Assembly: GCF_003610455.1 (NCBI RefSeq)
Contig: NZ_RAQK01000001.1
Span: 2,232,001-2,296,000, forward strand
Origin: Sulfitobacter guttiformis
GTDB taxonomy: Bacteria > Pseudomonadota > Alphaproteobacteria > Rhodobacterales > Rhodobacteraceae
Length of the DNA stretch: 64,000 nucleotides
Reading direction: 5' to 3'
Shown: piece after piece, positions 45,038 through 54,195 of the stretch
Position numbering within the stretch: position 1 is the first letter of the stretch
Layout of the letters: the number at the start of each line of letters is the position of its first letter
Translations under genes and position numbers: made by a program
Notes under the pieces: generated by a model
Seen by the model: only the letters and a program-made list of their open reading frames with translations
What the model was told of the DNA's origin: nothing
The model's database searches: none

Positions 45038-46324
45038 TCAAAGCCTCAGGTCACTGCCTGATTTGCCGAATATTCCCTTGATGTCATACAGCACTGCACC
45101 GTCCTTGCCAAAGGTGCGGATCGCCTCTGATCCGAGCGCTACAAACTCCGCATGGCTCACCGCGACGATGATCGCATCATAGGCGCCTGGTTGCGGATCC
45201 TCGACAGCCGTTACGCCATGCTCGGACCGTAAACGTTCCGCCCCGACCCACGGATCATAGACTTCCGCACTCACGGCATAATCGCCAAGTTCAGCCACAA
45301 TATCGGCCACACGGGTGTTGCGGGTATCTGCGCAATTTTCTTTGAAGGTATAGCCCATCACCAGCACGCGCGCGCCGCGTACACCGATGTTCTTTTTCAG
45401 CATCGCCTTGATCAGGGTTTGCGCCACGTGACTGCCCATGGCGTCATTGATGCGCCTTCCCGCAAGGATCACTTCTGGGTGATAGCCCAACTGCTCGGCG
45501 CGGTAGGTGAGGTAATAAGGATCGACCCCGATGCAGTGCCCGCCCACAAGGCCCGGCTTGAACGGCAGGAAGTTCCATTTTGTCCCCGCCGCTTCCAGCA
45601 CCTCGAGGGTATCGAGGCCAAGACGGGCAAAGATTAGCGAAAATTCGTTGACCAGCGCGATGTTGAGATCCCGCTGTGTGTTCTCGATCACCTTTGCTGC
45701 CTCTGCTGTCGCAATTGAGGAAGCGCGGTGCAGACCCGCCTTGACCACGGGGGCATATATCGCCTCAACGCGGTCCAGTGTTTCGGCGTCCTGCGCCGCG
45801 ATGATCTTGATGACGTTTTCCATTGAGTGTTCGGCATCGCCTGGGTTCACCCGTTCCGGAGAATAGGCCAGCTTGATCTGTGTTCCCGCCAGCAACCCGC
45901 TGCCTGCGGCCAGTGCGGGGCCGCAGATCTCCTCGGTGACGCCGGGGTAGACTGTGCTCTCGAGGATCACGAGTGCACCCGCCCTCAGATGCGGTGCGAT
46001 GCTGGCGCAGGCGCCAAGGACCGGCCCCAGATCGGGTGCTTTTGCATCGGTGATTGGCGTGGGGACTGCAATGATAAACGCCGTGCGTTCCGCCAGATCA
46101 TCAGCATCATGCGAGAACCTTGCCGTGGTCGCGGCTACTTTTTCATCTGAAATCTCGCCGTTCGGGTCATGCCCTGCGCAAAGTGCTTCGATCATTGGGG
46201 GATGAATATCATAGCCCAAAACGTCGAAACCGGCACGCGCCAGCGCCAGAGTCAGCGGCAGTCCCACATAGCCAAGACCCAAAACGGCAATCCGGTCGGT
46301 GCTGGTGGTTGTCGGCATGGTCAT
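45038..46324 (-). CDS. Nucleotide-sugar dehydrogenase (UDP-HexNAc 6-dehydrogenase type)
   Basis: 428 aa. IAVLGLGYVGLPLTLALARAGF is the N-terminal NAD-binding Rossmann motif. AYSPERVNPGD and GGHCIGVDPYYLTYRAEQLG, the latter with the catalytic cysteine, match the WbpA/WbpO/VipA group that oxidises UDP-N-acetyl hexosamines to uronic acids, rather than the UDP-glucose dehydrogenase group. GYTFKENCADTRNTRV is the C-terminal UDP-binding motif. GAGGAAT precedes the start. As first gene of the operon it should supply the activated acidic sugar for the following transferases. Confidence 0.92.
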   Translation of the reverse strand: MTMPTTTSTDRIAVLGLGYVGLPLTLALARAGFDVLGYDIHPPMIEALCAGHDPNGEISDEKVAATTARFSHDADDLAERTAFIIAVPTPITDAKAPDLGPVLGACASIAPHLRAGALVILESTVYPGVTEEICGPALAAGSGLLAGTQIKLAYSPERVNPGDAEHSMENVIKIIAAQDAETLDRVEAIYAPVVKAGLHRASSIATAEAAKVIENTQRDLNIALVNEFSLIFARLGLDTLEVLEAAGTKWNFLPFKPGLVGGHCIGVDPYYLTYRAEQLGYHPEVILAGRRINDAMGSHVAQTLIKAMLKKNIGVRGARVLVMGYTFKENCADTRNTRVADIVAELGDYAVSAEVYDPWVGAERLRSEHGVTAVEDPQPGAYDAIIVAVSHAEFVALGSEAIRTFGKDGAVLYDIKGIFGKSGSDLRL

Positions 46325-46538
46325 ATTCCTCGGGCTGCTGAAAAATCGCTGATGTGCTCAACCCTTATGCCGCTATGGCACAAAAGGCTGGCCTTTGTAA
46401 AACATCATCAGAAAAATGGGCTTGGCAATCTCTCGTTCGAAGTGGGCAATACACGCGCAATTGCAATGGCACAGCCAAAAGCCTAGCGTAACGACTGTGT
46501 GAGGCTCTGTGAACGGGCAGCTGCACAAAGGGGAATTT

Positions 46539-49100
46539 ATGAACGTTTACCGGATGCCAGCCACCTGCCTTAAAATTCTGGCATTGCTTTTGGCGTTGAT
46601 ATTTTCGCCGCTCGGGGGCGCGCAGGCGCAAGGGATCGCGTCATTATTTGCCGATAATGCACCACCTGCCACGGCATTACCCGCCAGCGAAACCCTTGCG
46701 CAGACGTTGCGCGATGCGGCGCGCGACGGCTTGGGAATTGTTGTAATCGATACGGAAGGGCGGGTTTTGTCCCAAGGCGCAGGTACGCCAGCAGTCGATC
46801 CCAACGCCCCGCCGACAGCAGCAGATTATTCGCGGTTGATGAAAGTGCAAGAGAACGCGGACCGCGCGCGCGACGCTCTTCTTGACCGACTCGGAAGTCT
46901 ACCTGATGCCCTGATCGAAGTGCTTTATGTCCTGCGTGCGGCCTCACCCGATGGCACACTGATGCTGTTCGCCAAAATTCTCGGGCTGAGCCTGCTGTTG
47001 TTTGCCATCGGGGTGGTGGTTGAACGGGAGGTGTTTGGAAAGCGCTTTGCCAAGCGGTTTGTCGTGAGCCGCGTGATGGAAAATCCGAAGGGCTATGCCG
47101 AGAAGATGCCGTTTCTGGTGTTCCGGTTTTTCATTGGCGTTTGTGGTATACTCGTCTCTATGGCTGTCGCCTATGTGATTGGCGTGCTGTTCTTCCCTCC
47201 GCTGACCGACAGCGCTGTGCAATTCACAGTCACGCTGATCAATATTGCCTATTTCTGTTGCCGCGTCGCGGCAGGCCTTTGGCGGATGATCCTTTCTCCG
47301 TTTTTGAGCCAGTACCGGATTCCATTCTTCTCTGATCGAGATGCAAAGCGACTACACAGATGGCTCTGGCTGGTCGCGGGCTTTGATATCTGCGCGATCC
47401 TGTTTGGCATCTGGATCGGAGAACTTGGCCTGAATTATGACATTTACGCGCTGGTGGCTGCGATGCTGTCGGCTGTACTCGTTCTGCTCAACATCGTACT
47501 CGTGGCCGTTAACGGCCGTGCCATTTCCAACGCGCTGCGCAGGGGCAAGGAACCTGCCGAAGTCGGTATGTTGCTGCGTATGCTGAGCAAAATATGGGCG
47601 CCCGCTGTGGTGGCCTATGTTCTGTTTGCGTGGTTCGAGCTGACCTACGATCTGGTGCTCGAGAACCCCAGCTCGATCCCGCTGATTGCCGGTGCCTATG
47701 GCATACTGATCTCGATTATTGTGGTCTACGGGGTGGTTAACTACCTGATAGAGCGTGGATTTGCCCGCGCCCGTGTTTTGCGGCTGCTGCGGCACAAACA
47801 GATAGAGCATGAGGCAGCGGAGCAGGCGCGGTTGGAGCGCGAGGCCCATGCGCGCCAGATGCTGCGCGAAGACGGGCCAGATCCCGACCCCGATACAGCG
47901 CTGGAAGGCGGTAGCCCCGCAGGTCCGCTGGCCGCCCGCATCGAAGCGGCGTCAGCTGTGTCGCCAACGCGCTCTGATCTGACCGAAGCTGACCGCGCAT
48001 TACTGTCAGATGCTGCGTATGACGGTGCCCGTCCCGTGCGCGTACTCGACAGCTTTGAGGCGCTGGCACGGCGCGTGGCGGGTATCCTCGCTTTTGTCGC
48101 TGGTGCTTACGCTTTCTTTTATATCTGGGACAACAATGGTGCGCGGATGGTCGAATCCCTGCTGGACCGGCTGTTGGATATCATGGTCATCATCTTCCTT
48201 GGATATGTCGTCTATCACGCATTCCGCATCTGGATTGACACAAAGATCGCAGAGGAGTCAGGCGAGGAGGTCGCGGCAGAACCCGGTGACGAGGGCGGCG
48301 CGTCTTCGGCGTCGCGGTTGGCGACCCTCCTGCCGCTGTTTCGCAATTTCACGCTGATCGTGGTGGTGGTGACGATTATTCTGATCGTGCTGATGGAGAT
48401 AGGCATAAATGTGGGTCCGCTATTTGCCGGTGCGGGTATTGTCGGCGTCGCAGTTGGGTTTGGCTCTCAGGCGCTGGTGCGCGATATCTTTGCCGGCGCA
48501 TTCTTCCTGTTCGATGATGCGTTCCGCAAAGGCGAGTATCTGGACGTGGGTGGGGTCAAAGGCACGGTCGAGAAAATCTCGGTTCGCTCGTTCCAGTTGC
48601 GCCACCATCTGGGTGCACTTCACACGATACCGTTTGGCGAATTGCAGGTGATGACAAACTATTCCCGCGACTGGGTCATCATGAAGCTGCCTTTGCGCGT
48701 GACCTACGACACCGACGTCGAGAAAGTGCGGAAGCTGATTAAACAGCTCGGGAACGAGTTGTTGGAGGATCCGGTGATCGGGCAGAATTTTATCGCCCCC
48801 CTGAAGTCCCAGGGCGTGATAGAGATGCAGGACAGCGCGATGATTATTCGCGTGAAATTCATGACCAAACCCGGCGATCAATGGCTGGTCCGCAAGCGGG
48901 TTTATGAAGATATACGTGCCTTGTTCGAGCGCGAAAGCATTAAATTCGCCCACCGCGAAGTCACGGTACGTCTGGCCGATGGCAAGGTGGAGGACATGAC
49001 GGAAGCGCAAAAGCGCGATGTGGCCGCCGCCGCCCATGCTGCGCTTGAGGAGGAGGGGCAAACCGAGGAGCCGGGTGAGGCAAGCGGGGATGACCGCTAA
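46539..49100 (+). CDS. Large MscS-family mechanosensitive channel
   Basis: 853 aa from the ATG at 46539 (AAAGGGGAATTT upstream; a GTG at 46509 is less likely). A signal peptide ends at about GAQAQ. A periplasmic domain of about 110 residues follows, then many membrane helices up to about residue 410 and a charged cytoplasmic insert at about 415-500. The conserved pore helix and beta domain at about 630-710 contain AGAGIVGVAVGFGSQALVRD and GEYLDVGGVKGTVEKI. The C-terminus is acidic. It releases solutes under hypo-osmotic shock. Size and topology are closer to the MscK/YbdG-like large channels than to MscS. Divergent from the glycan operon. Confidence 0.9.
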   Translation: MNVYRMPATCLKILALLLALIFSPLGGAQAQGIASLFADNAPPATALPASETLAQTLRDAARDGLGIVVIDTEGRVLSQGAGTPAVDPNAPPTAADYSRLMKVQENADRARDALLDRLGSLPDALIEVLYVLRAASPDGTLMLFAKILGLSLLLFAIGVVVEREVFGKRFAKRFVVSRVMENPKGYAEKMPFLVFRFFIGVCGILVSMAVAYVIGVLFFPPLTDSAVQFTVTLINIAYFCCRVAAGLWRMILSPFLSQYRIPFFSDRDAKRLHRWLWLVAGFDICAILFGIWIGELGLNYDIYALVAAMLSAVLVLLNIVLVAVNGRAISNALRRGKEPAEVGMLLRMLSKIWAPAVVAYVLFAWFELTYDLVLENPSSIPLIAGAYGILISIIVVYGVVNYLIERGFARARVLRLLRHKQIEHEAAEQARLEREAHARQMLREDGPDPDPDTALEGGSPAGPLAARIEAASAVSPTRSDLTEADRALLSDAAYDGARPVRVLDSFEALARRVAGILAFVAGAYAFFYIWDNNGARMVESLLDRLLDIMVIIFLGYVVYHAFRIWIDTKIAEESGEEVAAEPGDEGGASSASRLATLLPLFRNFTLIVVVVTIILIVLMEIGINVGPLFAGAGIVGVAVGFGSQALVRDIFAGAFFLFDDAFRKGEYLDVGGVKGTVEKISVRSFQLRHHLGALHTIPFGELQVMTNYSRDWVIMKLPLRVTYDTDVEKVRKLIKQLGNELLEDPVIGQNFIAPLKSQGVIEMQDSAMIIRVKFMTKPGDQWLVRKRVYEDIRALFERESIKFAHREVTVRLADGKVEDMTEAQKRDVAAAAHAALEEEGQTEEPGEASGDDR

Positions 49101-49202
49101 TCCTTGATAAGGTCCATATTCGGGCTAATTTGTCGCACGAGTGCTAATAGTTCAATGGAGAACAAAGTGACAGAATTCAAGATTACCTCCCGCCGCTAAT
49201 TT

Positions 49203-49958
49203 ATGTTGACTACAGCAGCTGCTGCCGGTGCTGTGACCATCCTGCCGTTCGCCGCACGCGCCGCCGGGCACGGCAACGATACATTCGACACGCCAGCAGG
49301 CCCGATTTCGATCGTGCCGGTTTCTCATGCGTCTTTTGTCGCTCAGACACCGCTGGGCGTGATTTATGTCGATCCAGTGGGCGGTGCCGATAAATACGGC
49401 AGCTTTCCCCCTGCGGATCTGATATTGATCACGCATGAGCATGGCGACCACTATGATCAGCCAACCCTTGACGGCATCGTGGTAGAGTCGACACAAATCA
49501 TCGCAAACCCTGCCGTATTCGCGATGCTGCCCGAAGCTATGCGCGCGCAGTCGACCGAAGTAGAAAATGGCGGAATGGCGACATTCAAAGATTTGTGTAT
49601 CGAAGCGATCCCGGCATATAACATCAGTGAAGAGCGGCTGAACTTTCACCCGCAGGGACGTGACAATGGCTATGTGCTGAACTTTGAAGGGTTCCGGATG
49701 TATGTATCCGGCGACACAGAGGACACACCCGAAATGCGCGGCCTGACGAACATCGATCTGGCATTTGTGTGTATGAACCTGCCGTTCACGATGGATGCTC
49801 GTGCTGCCGCCTCAGCGGTAGCCGAATTCAAGCCGACTTATGTCTATCCGTATCATTACCGTGGCCGTGACAATGGCACACAGGATCCAGAAGCTTTTGC
49901 CAAAATGGTAGGCACGGATACAGAGGTGAAAATGGGTGGCTGGTACGACGAGGCCTGA
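49203..49958 (+). CDS. Metallo-beta-lactamase-fold hydrolase; Tat signal interrupted by a stop
   Basis: 251 aa from the ATG at 49203. ITHEHGDHYDQ is the metal-binding H-x-H-x-D-H motif, VSGDTED the later aspartate, and YPYHYRG the last histidine, as in UlaG-like MBL-fold proteins. The first codons (LTTAAAAGAVTILPFAARAAGH) are the hydrophobic part and cleavage site of a signal peptide. Directly upstream, a GTG at 49167 with a good GGAG site opens VTEFKITSRR, then TAA at 49197, then FM into this frame. One base change (CAA to TAA) would turn SRRQFM, a perfect twin-arginine motif, into the present sequence. Translation from 49203 would give a protein without the twin arginines. Confidence 0.85.
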   Translation: MLTTAAAAGAVTILPFAARAAGHGNDTFDTPAGPISIVPVSHASFVAQTPLGVIYVDPVGGADKYGSFPPADLILITHEHGDHYDQPTLDGIVVESTQIIANPAVFAMLPEAMRAQSTEVENGGMATFKDLCIEAIPAYNISEERLNFHPQGRDNGYVLNFEGFRMYVSGDTEDTPEMRGLTNIDLAFVCMNLPFTMDARAAASAVAEFKPTYVYPYHYRGRDNGTQDPEAFAKMVGTDTEVKMGGWYDEA

Positions 49959-50033
49959 CTTCCAAGGGCCGCTTGTCCGTCGGATAAATGCAAAAGGCTC
50001 TCGGTCATTGAATGGTTTTTTGAGAAATAAGAA

Positions 50034-50064
50034 GGGGCGCTGCCGTAAGGTGGCACCTCTTTTT
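50034..50064 (+). terminator. Intrinsic terminator after the MBL-fold gene
   Basis: GGGGCGCTGCC and GGTGGCACCTC pair around a GTAA tetraloop, allowing three G-U pairs and one mismatch, and TTTTT follows. It is 75 bases past the MBL-fold stop and just before the 3' end of the convergent ABC permease gene. Confidence 0.65.
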
Positions 50065-50066
50065 CG

Positions 50067-51221
50067 TTAACTGGTGTATGGATCCAGTGAAGCGCGCAAG
50101 CCATCGCCCAAGAAGTTGAAGGCAAGCACAACCACAATGATGGGTAGCATAGGGATCGCTGTCCACGGATAGATTTCGATGCTTGCGAGGTTTTGTGCAT
50201 CGTTGAGCATGACACCCCAGCTTACCGCAGGTGCCCGCAAACCGAGACCGAGGAAGCTCAGCGCCGTTTCGCCAAGGATCATCGCAGGGATCGAGAGTGT
50301 AGCGCTCGCGATCAGATGGCTCATAAAGTTGGGAAGCAGGTGGCGGCGGATCACGCGGGACGGTTTCGCACCCATCATTTCTGCTGCGCGAACATACTCT
50401 TCTTCCCGTAGGCTCAGAAACTTGGCGCGGACTGCGCGTGCGAGGCCGGGCCAGTCGAGGATGCCGAGGATAATGGAAATGATGAAAAACACCGCTACAG
50501 GCCCCCAATTGGAGGGCACGGCAGCAGAGAGCGCCAGCCACAGTGGTAATTCGGGCAGTGACCGTAAAATTTCGATGGCGCGGTTGATCGTCCAGTCGGT
50601 TTTACCACCAAAATAACCCGCCATTGCACCAAAAAAGATGCCGAGGATGAAGCTTACTGTGATGCCTATGATGCCGACAGTGAGGGACAGTTGCGCGCCA
50701 TAAAGGATGCGGCTGAAAACATCGCGTCCGAGTCGGTCGGAGCCCCAGAGGAACACGGTCGCCCCTTTAGGGGCACAGAATAAATGCGTATCAGACGCAA
50801 TAAGACCAGCTATTTTATAGTCTGCACCTTCACAAAAAAAATGCAGCTTCATGGGCGTGGTTGTGTCGATGTCATAGCGCCAGCGGTAATTTTCGAGATC
50901 TGCTATGGCCGTGGTCGCAAAGACATGCGGACCGATAAACCGACCTTCGTGCCACAGGTTAATTTCTTGCGGCGGATGATAGAGGTAATCTGCGCTCCGC
51001 TCATTGGCGGTATAGGGTGCGACAAACCCCGCCACTGGCAGAATGAGGTAGCAAATCAACAAAAACAGCCCTGAGACCAGTCCAAGTTTATGGCGGCGGA
51101 ATTTACGCCAGATCAGGACATAGCTGGGCGCGTCGAATTCTGCCCGTTCGGGCGCCGAGAGGTCAGCGCCGTCAACCCATGGCTCGGTGTCGACAAAGCG
51201 GTTGTCAGGCTGAATGCTCAT
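50067..51221 (-). CDS. ABC transporter permease, peptide/opine type (DppC/YejE-like)
   Basis: 384 aa, inner membrane. A membrane segment at about 45-65 is followed by a periplasmic domain of roughly 120 residues. Five helices then carry the transport domain. The coupling motif EEYVRAAEMMGAKPSRVIRRHLLPN matches the EAA loop that contacts the ATPase. LSFLGLGLRAPAVSWGVMLNDAQ is the typical DppC-family C-terminal sequence. It is the last gene of a four-gene importer operon and overlaps the preceding permease by four bases. With its partner it forms the pore for a peptide-like or related substrate. Confidence 0.92.
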   Translation of the reverse strand: MSIQPDNRFVDTEPWVDGADLSAPERAEFDAPSYVLIWRKFRRHKLGLVSGLFLLICYLILPVAGFVAPYTANERSADYLYHPPQEINLWHEGRFIGPHVFATTAIADLENYRWRYDIDTTTPMKLHFFCEGADYKIAGLIASDTHLFCAPKGATVFLWGSDRLGRDVFSRILYGAQLSLTVGIIGITVSFILGIFFGAMAGYFGGKTDWTINRAIEILRSLPELPLWLALSAAVPSNWGPVAVFFIISIILGILDWPGLARAVRAKFLSLREEEYVRAAEMMGAKPSRVIRRHLLPNFMSHLIASATLSIPAMILGETALSFLGLGLRAPAVSWGVMLNDAQNLASIEIYPWTAIPMLPIIVVVLAFNFLGDGLRASLDPYTS

Positions 51222-52246
51222 TCGCGGCGCCCGCCCATCCGGATGCGTGGGTCAAGCAGCATGAGAAGCACATCCGATACCATCGTTCCGATCAATGTGA
51301 GCAGTGCCACGAACATCAATACAAAAGCAGCCAGAAATTGGTCCTGCGATTTGAGAGCCGTGAGTAGGGCGGGGCCGATGGTTTGGAGACCTAATACCAC
51401 AGAGACGAGTACCGAGCCCGAAATCATTGCGGGTAGCAGGTTCCCGATGTCGGCCACAAAGGGATTGAACGCCATGCGCAGTGGGTATTTCCGAAGCATC
51501 GACGAGGGCTTCATGCCCTTGGCGATGGCTGTCTCGACGTAGGGCTTGCTCAGCTCGTCGAGCATATTCGCGCGCAGGCGTTGCATCATCGCGGCTGCAC
51601 CCGAAGTTCCAATTACAAAGGTCGGTACGATGAGGTGAACAAGAATGGATTTTGTCTTTTCCCATGACATAGGCTCACCCTCGAAAACGGGGTTCATTAG
51701 TCCGCCTATCGGCAGGTCGAAATACTTGTGACCATAGTAAAACAGGATCAGTGCCAGCAGAAAATTAGGCGTAGCAAGGCCAAGATAACCGATAAACCCT
51801 GCGGAGTAATCCACCCAGGTCTCTGATTTTGCAGCGGCAAGTACGCCAAGCGGAAGCGCCACGACATAGACAAACAAAACGGCGGCGAGATTAACCAACA
51901 CTGTTAACCAAAGAGCGTCACCGACGATTTCGGAAACGGGGCGGTCAAATTCGAACGACCAGCCAAAGTTACCTTGAATGAGGCCAAAGAACCCCTGAGG
52001 ACCTGGCATGAAACCAGCCCAAATCATGTATTGCTCCCAGAGGGGGCGATCGAGGGCATATTCTGTCCTCAAGAACTCCGCCTTTGCGACCCCTTCGGCC
52101 TGACCTGTGGCGCGTAGTTCGGCGATCTGATTGCTGAGGAAATCGCCCGGCGGCAAATTGATGATGACAAAAACAAGGATTGAAACTACCCACAGTGTGA
52201 GCAGCATCGTAATAAACCGACTGATGGCGTAGCGCAGGATAATCAT
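51218..52246 (-). CDS. ABC transporter permease, peptide/opine type (DppB/YejB-like)
   Basis: 342 aa with six membrane helices. The N-terminal ILRYAISRFITMLLTLWVVSILVFVIINLPPGDFL is the standard DppB start, and the periplasmic loop contains the usual NFGWSFEFDRPVSEI. The EAA loop reads SKPYVETAIAKGMKPSSMLRKYPLRMAFNP. Overlaps of four bases to both neighbours show translational coupling with the binding protein and the second permease. Confidence 0.93.
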   Translation of the reverse strand: MIILRYAISRFITMLLTLWVVSILVFVIINLPPGDFLSNQIAELRATGQAEGVAKAEFLRTEYALDRPLWEQYMIWAGFMPGPQGFFGLIQGNFGWSFEFDRPVSEIVGDALWLTVLVNLAAVLFVYVVALPLGVLAAAKSETWVDYSAGFIGYLGLATPNFLLALILFYYGHKYFDLPIGGLMNPVFEGEPMSWEKTKSILVHLIVPTFVIGTSGAAAMMQRLRANMLDELSKPYVETAIAKGMKPSSMLRKYPLRMAFNPFVADIGNLLPAMISGSVLVSVVLGLQTIGPALLTALKSQDQFLAAFVLMFVALLTLIGTMVSDVLLMLLDPRIRMGGRRE

Positions 52247-54195
52247 TGGCTAACCTGCTGGAACGCGTCTTCGAAATAGAATTCGTCGATGCGGTGTATG
52301 CCGAAATGGCCGCCGGGGTCGTAGGCCCAGATGCCTTTTTCGGGCACGTTGCGCAGGCGGCGCGATACAACAACCGGCTGCGGTGCGCCTGAAAGGACGC
52401 CGATGGCAAACTGTTGCTGGGCGTGAATGTCGAGCATTTCGTCCCAAATCGCCGTGCGTTTGGCTAGATCACTGGTCATGTCCCACTCGTATTGGAGATC
52501 CAGCAGGCGCTTAGGTGCCTCCATATCGGGCGCCTCGCCTGCTTGGCCTTTGGTTTGGTAATATTGACCCCATTTGGGCCATGCAAAAAATTCCTGCTGC
52601 GTCGGGGCGAGGTAGCTAGGCGAAGTACTGGCGCTGGGCAGGCCGTTGTCCCAACCGTACCAGACCGCTGCCATACCCGTTCCCGCATAGATCCGGTTGC
52701 GCAGGATGTCACGATCAAGCGGGCGCATAATCAGACGAATGCCCAGATCGCGCCATGTGTCGGTAATAATCGTGAGGGCATTTTCTTCTTCCTGCCGCTC
52801 GCCCGCGGTTTCGATGACAAATTCCATCGGGCGGCCATCCGGCAATTTACGGATCCCGTTCGGCATCCGCTCCGTCAGTCCCATCTCGTCGAGCAGGCGG
52901 TTGCCATGTGCGATATCCATATGCGACCATGCATTCAAATCGTCGGGATCAAACAGCGGGCTTTGTGAAAGTGCGGTCATGCCGCCCTCGTCGGCAATCC
53001 CGAAATAAAGTGCGCGATTGATCATGCGCCGATCAATTCCGAGGCTGAGCGCGCGACGGAAGCGCACGTCACGCATCACTTCGCGCCAGACAGGATCGCG
53101 GAAGTTAAGGTTGGGATAAATCGCGATCTGGCTTGCTGCGCCATTGGCCCAAAGCAATGTCCGGTAGTTCCCGCCTTCCAGCTCGCCCTTTTTCAGAATT
53201 GCCACATCGCGGAAATCAAGGCCGCGTGCCTGAAGATCGACCTCGCCCGCGTTGGCCTTGGCTGCGACCAGACCACCGCCAACAACGGTCATCTCGACCA
53301 CATCGATATAAGGCAGCTGCGTTCCTTTGGTGTCAACGCGGTGGAAATACGGATTGCGGACAAACAGATTGCGCGACGTCGGCCGCCCCGATGCATTCAT
53401 CCATGGCTGCAATGTCGGTTCGTCAGGATTGTCGAATTTGTACATATTATCGCGCTTGTTGTGCAGCGCGGGCCAGCTTTTTACACGCGCGGCCTGAATT
53501 TCCTGAATAAGGGTGTTGGGATCGGCATAATCACCGTGGTATTGTTTGAGGTAATGGGAGGGGCGATAGATGAATGGTGGGCTAGCCTGTGCCAGCAGTG
53601 GTAAAAAACTGGAATTGGGAATTTCCCATTCGAACACGACCGTATGCGCATCGGGGAAGGTCACTGTCCCCATTTTTCCGTCAATGCTCATCCATTCCGG
53701 CGGACCGGACGGGGTAATCAGCGCGTTGTTTGCCACATCATTCCACCAGTACGCAAAATCGGCAGAGGTGAACGGCGCCCCGTCAGACCAGCGATGCCCT
53801 TTGCGCAGATGCAGGGTATAGCGACGGTCATCCAGGACATCGACGGCACGTAACAGATCGGGTTGGAGCGAGTAGTCGGGCGCATAGCCCACAAGCCGCG
53901 CATAGCCGTAAACGACCATCTGGCGGATGTCCTTGCTGCGCGAGACAAGCGTGCGCAATGTCCCGCCCTGAACGCCACTTGTGCGCCCTTTGGCTTCTAG
54001 ATCAACGATTAACGGCTCTTGTGGAATACGCAATGCGGCGGGAGGCAGGATGCCGTCTCGGACCTCGGTCGCCCAAAAGCTGCTTTCGCTCACAGCGGTA
54101 GCCTGAGCAGGGGCTACCTGGACAAGCTCGTTCTGGGCCAGTACGGGCAGGGTCAGCAGCGTAAGTGCGGCGGCAAGATAGATGATTTTATGCAT
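52243..54195 (-). CDS. ABC transporter periplasmic substrate-binding protein (family 5)
   Basis: 650 aa from the ATG at 54195, chosen because it opens a clean signal peptide (MHKIIYLAAALTLLTLPVLAQ) and overlaps the ATPase stop by eight bases. The mature protein is a large extracellular solute-binding protein of family 5: LHLRKGHRWSDGAPFTSADFAYWW is the family's signature region. At about 650 aa it is longer than DppA or OppA (about 530) and closer to YejA-like proteins, which bind larger oligopeptides. It delivers substrate to the two permeases encoded next. Confidence 0.92.
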   Translation of the reverse strand: MHKIIYLAAALTLLTLPVLAQNELVQVAPAQATAVSESSFWATEVRDGILPPAALRIPQEPLIVDLEAKGRTSGVQGGTLRTLVSRSKDIRQMVVYGYARLVGYAPDYSLQPDLLRAVDVLDDRRYTLHLRKGHRWSDGAPFTSADFAYWWNDVANNALITPSGPPEWMSIDGKMGTVTFPDAHTVVFEWEIPNSSFLPLLAQASPPFIYRPSHYLKQYHGDYADPNTLIQEIQAARVKSWPALHNKRDNMYKFDNPDEPTLQPWMNASGRPTSRNLFVRNPYFHRVDTKGTQLPYIDVVEMTVVGGGLVAAKANAGEVDLQARGLDFRDVAILKKGELEGGNYRTLLWANGAASQIAIYPNLNFRDPVWREVMRDVRFRRALSLGIDRRMINRALYFGIADEGGMTALSQSPLFDPDDLNAWSHMDIAHGNRLLDEMGLTERMPNGIRKLPDGRPMEFVIETAGERQEEENALTIITDTWRDLGIRLIMRPLDRDILRNRIYAGTGMAAVWYGWDNGLPSASTSPSYLAPTQQEFFAWPKWGQYYQTKGQAGEAPDMEAPKRLLDLQYEWDMTSDLAKRTAIWDEMLDIHAQQQFAIGVLSGAPQPVVVSRRLRNVPEKGIWAYDPGGHFGIHRIDEFYFEDAFQQVSQ

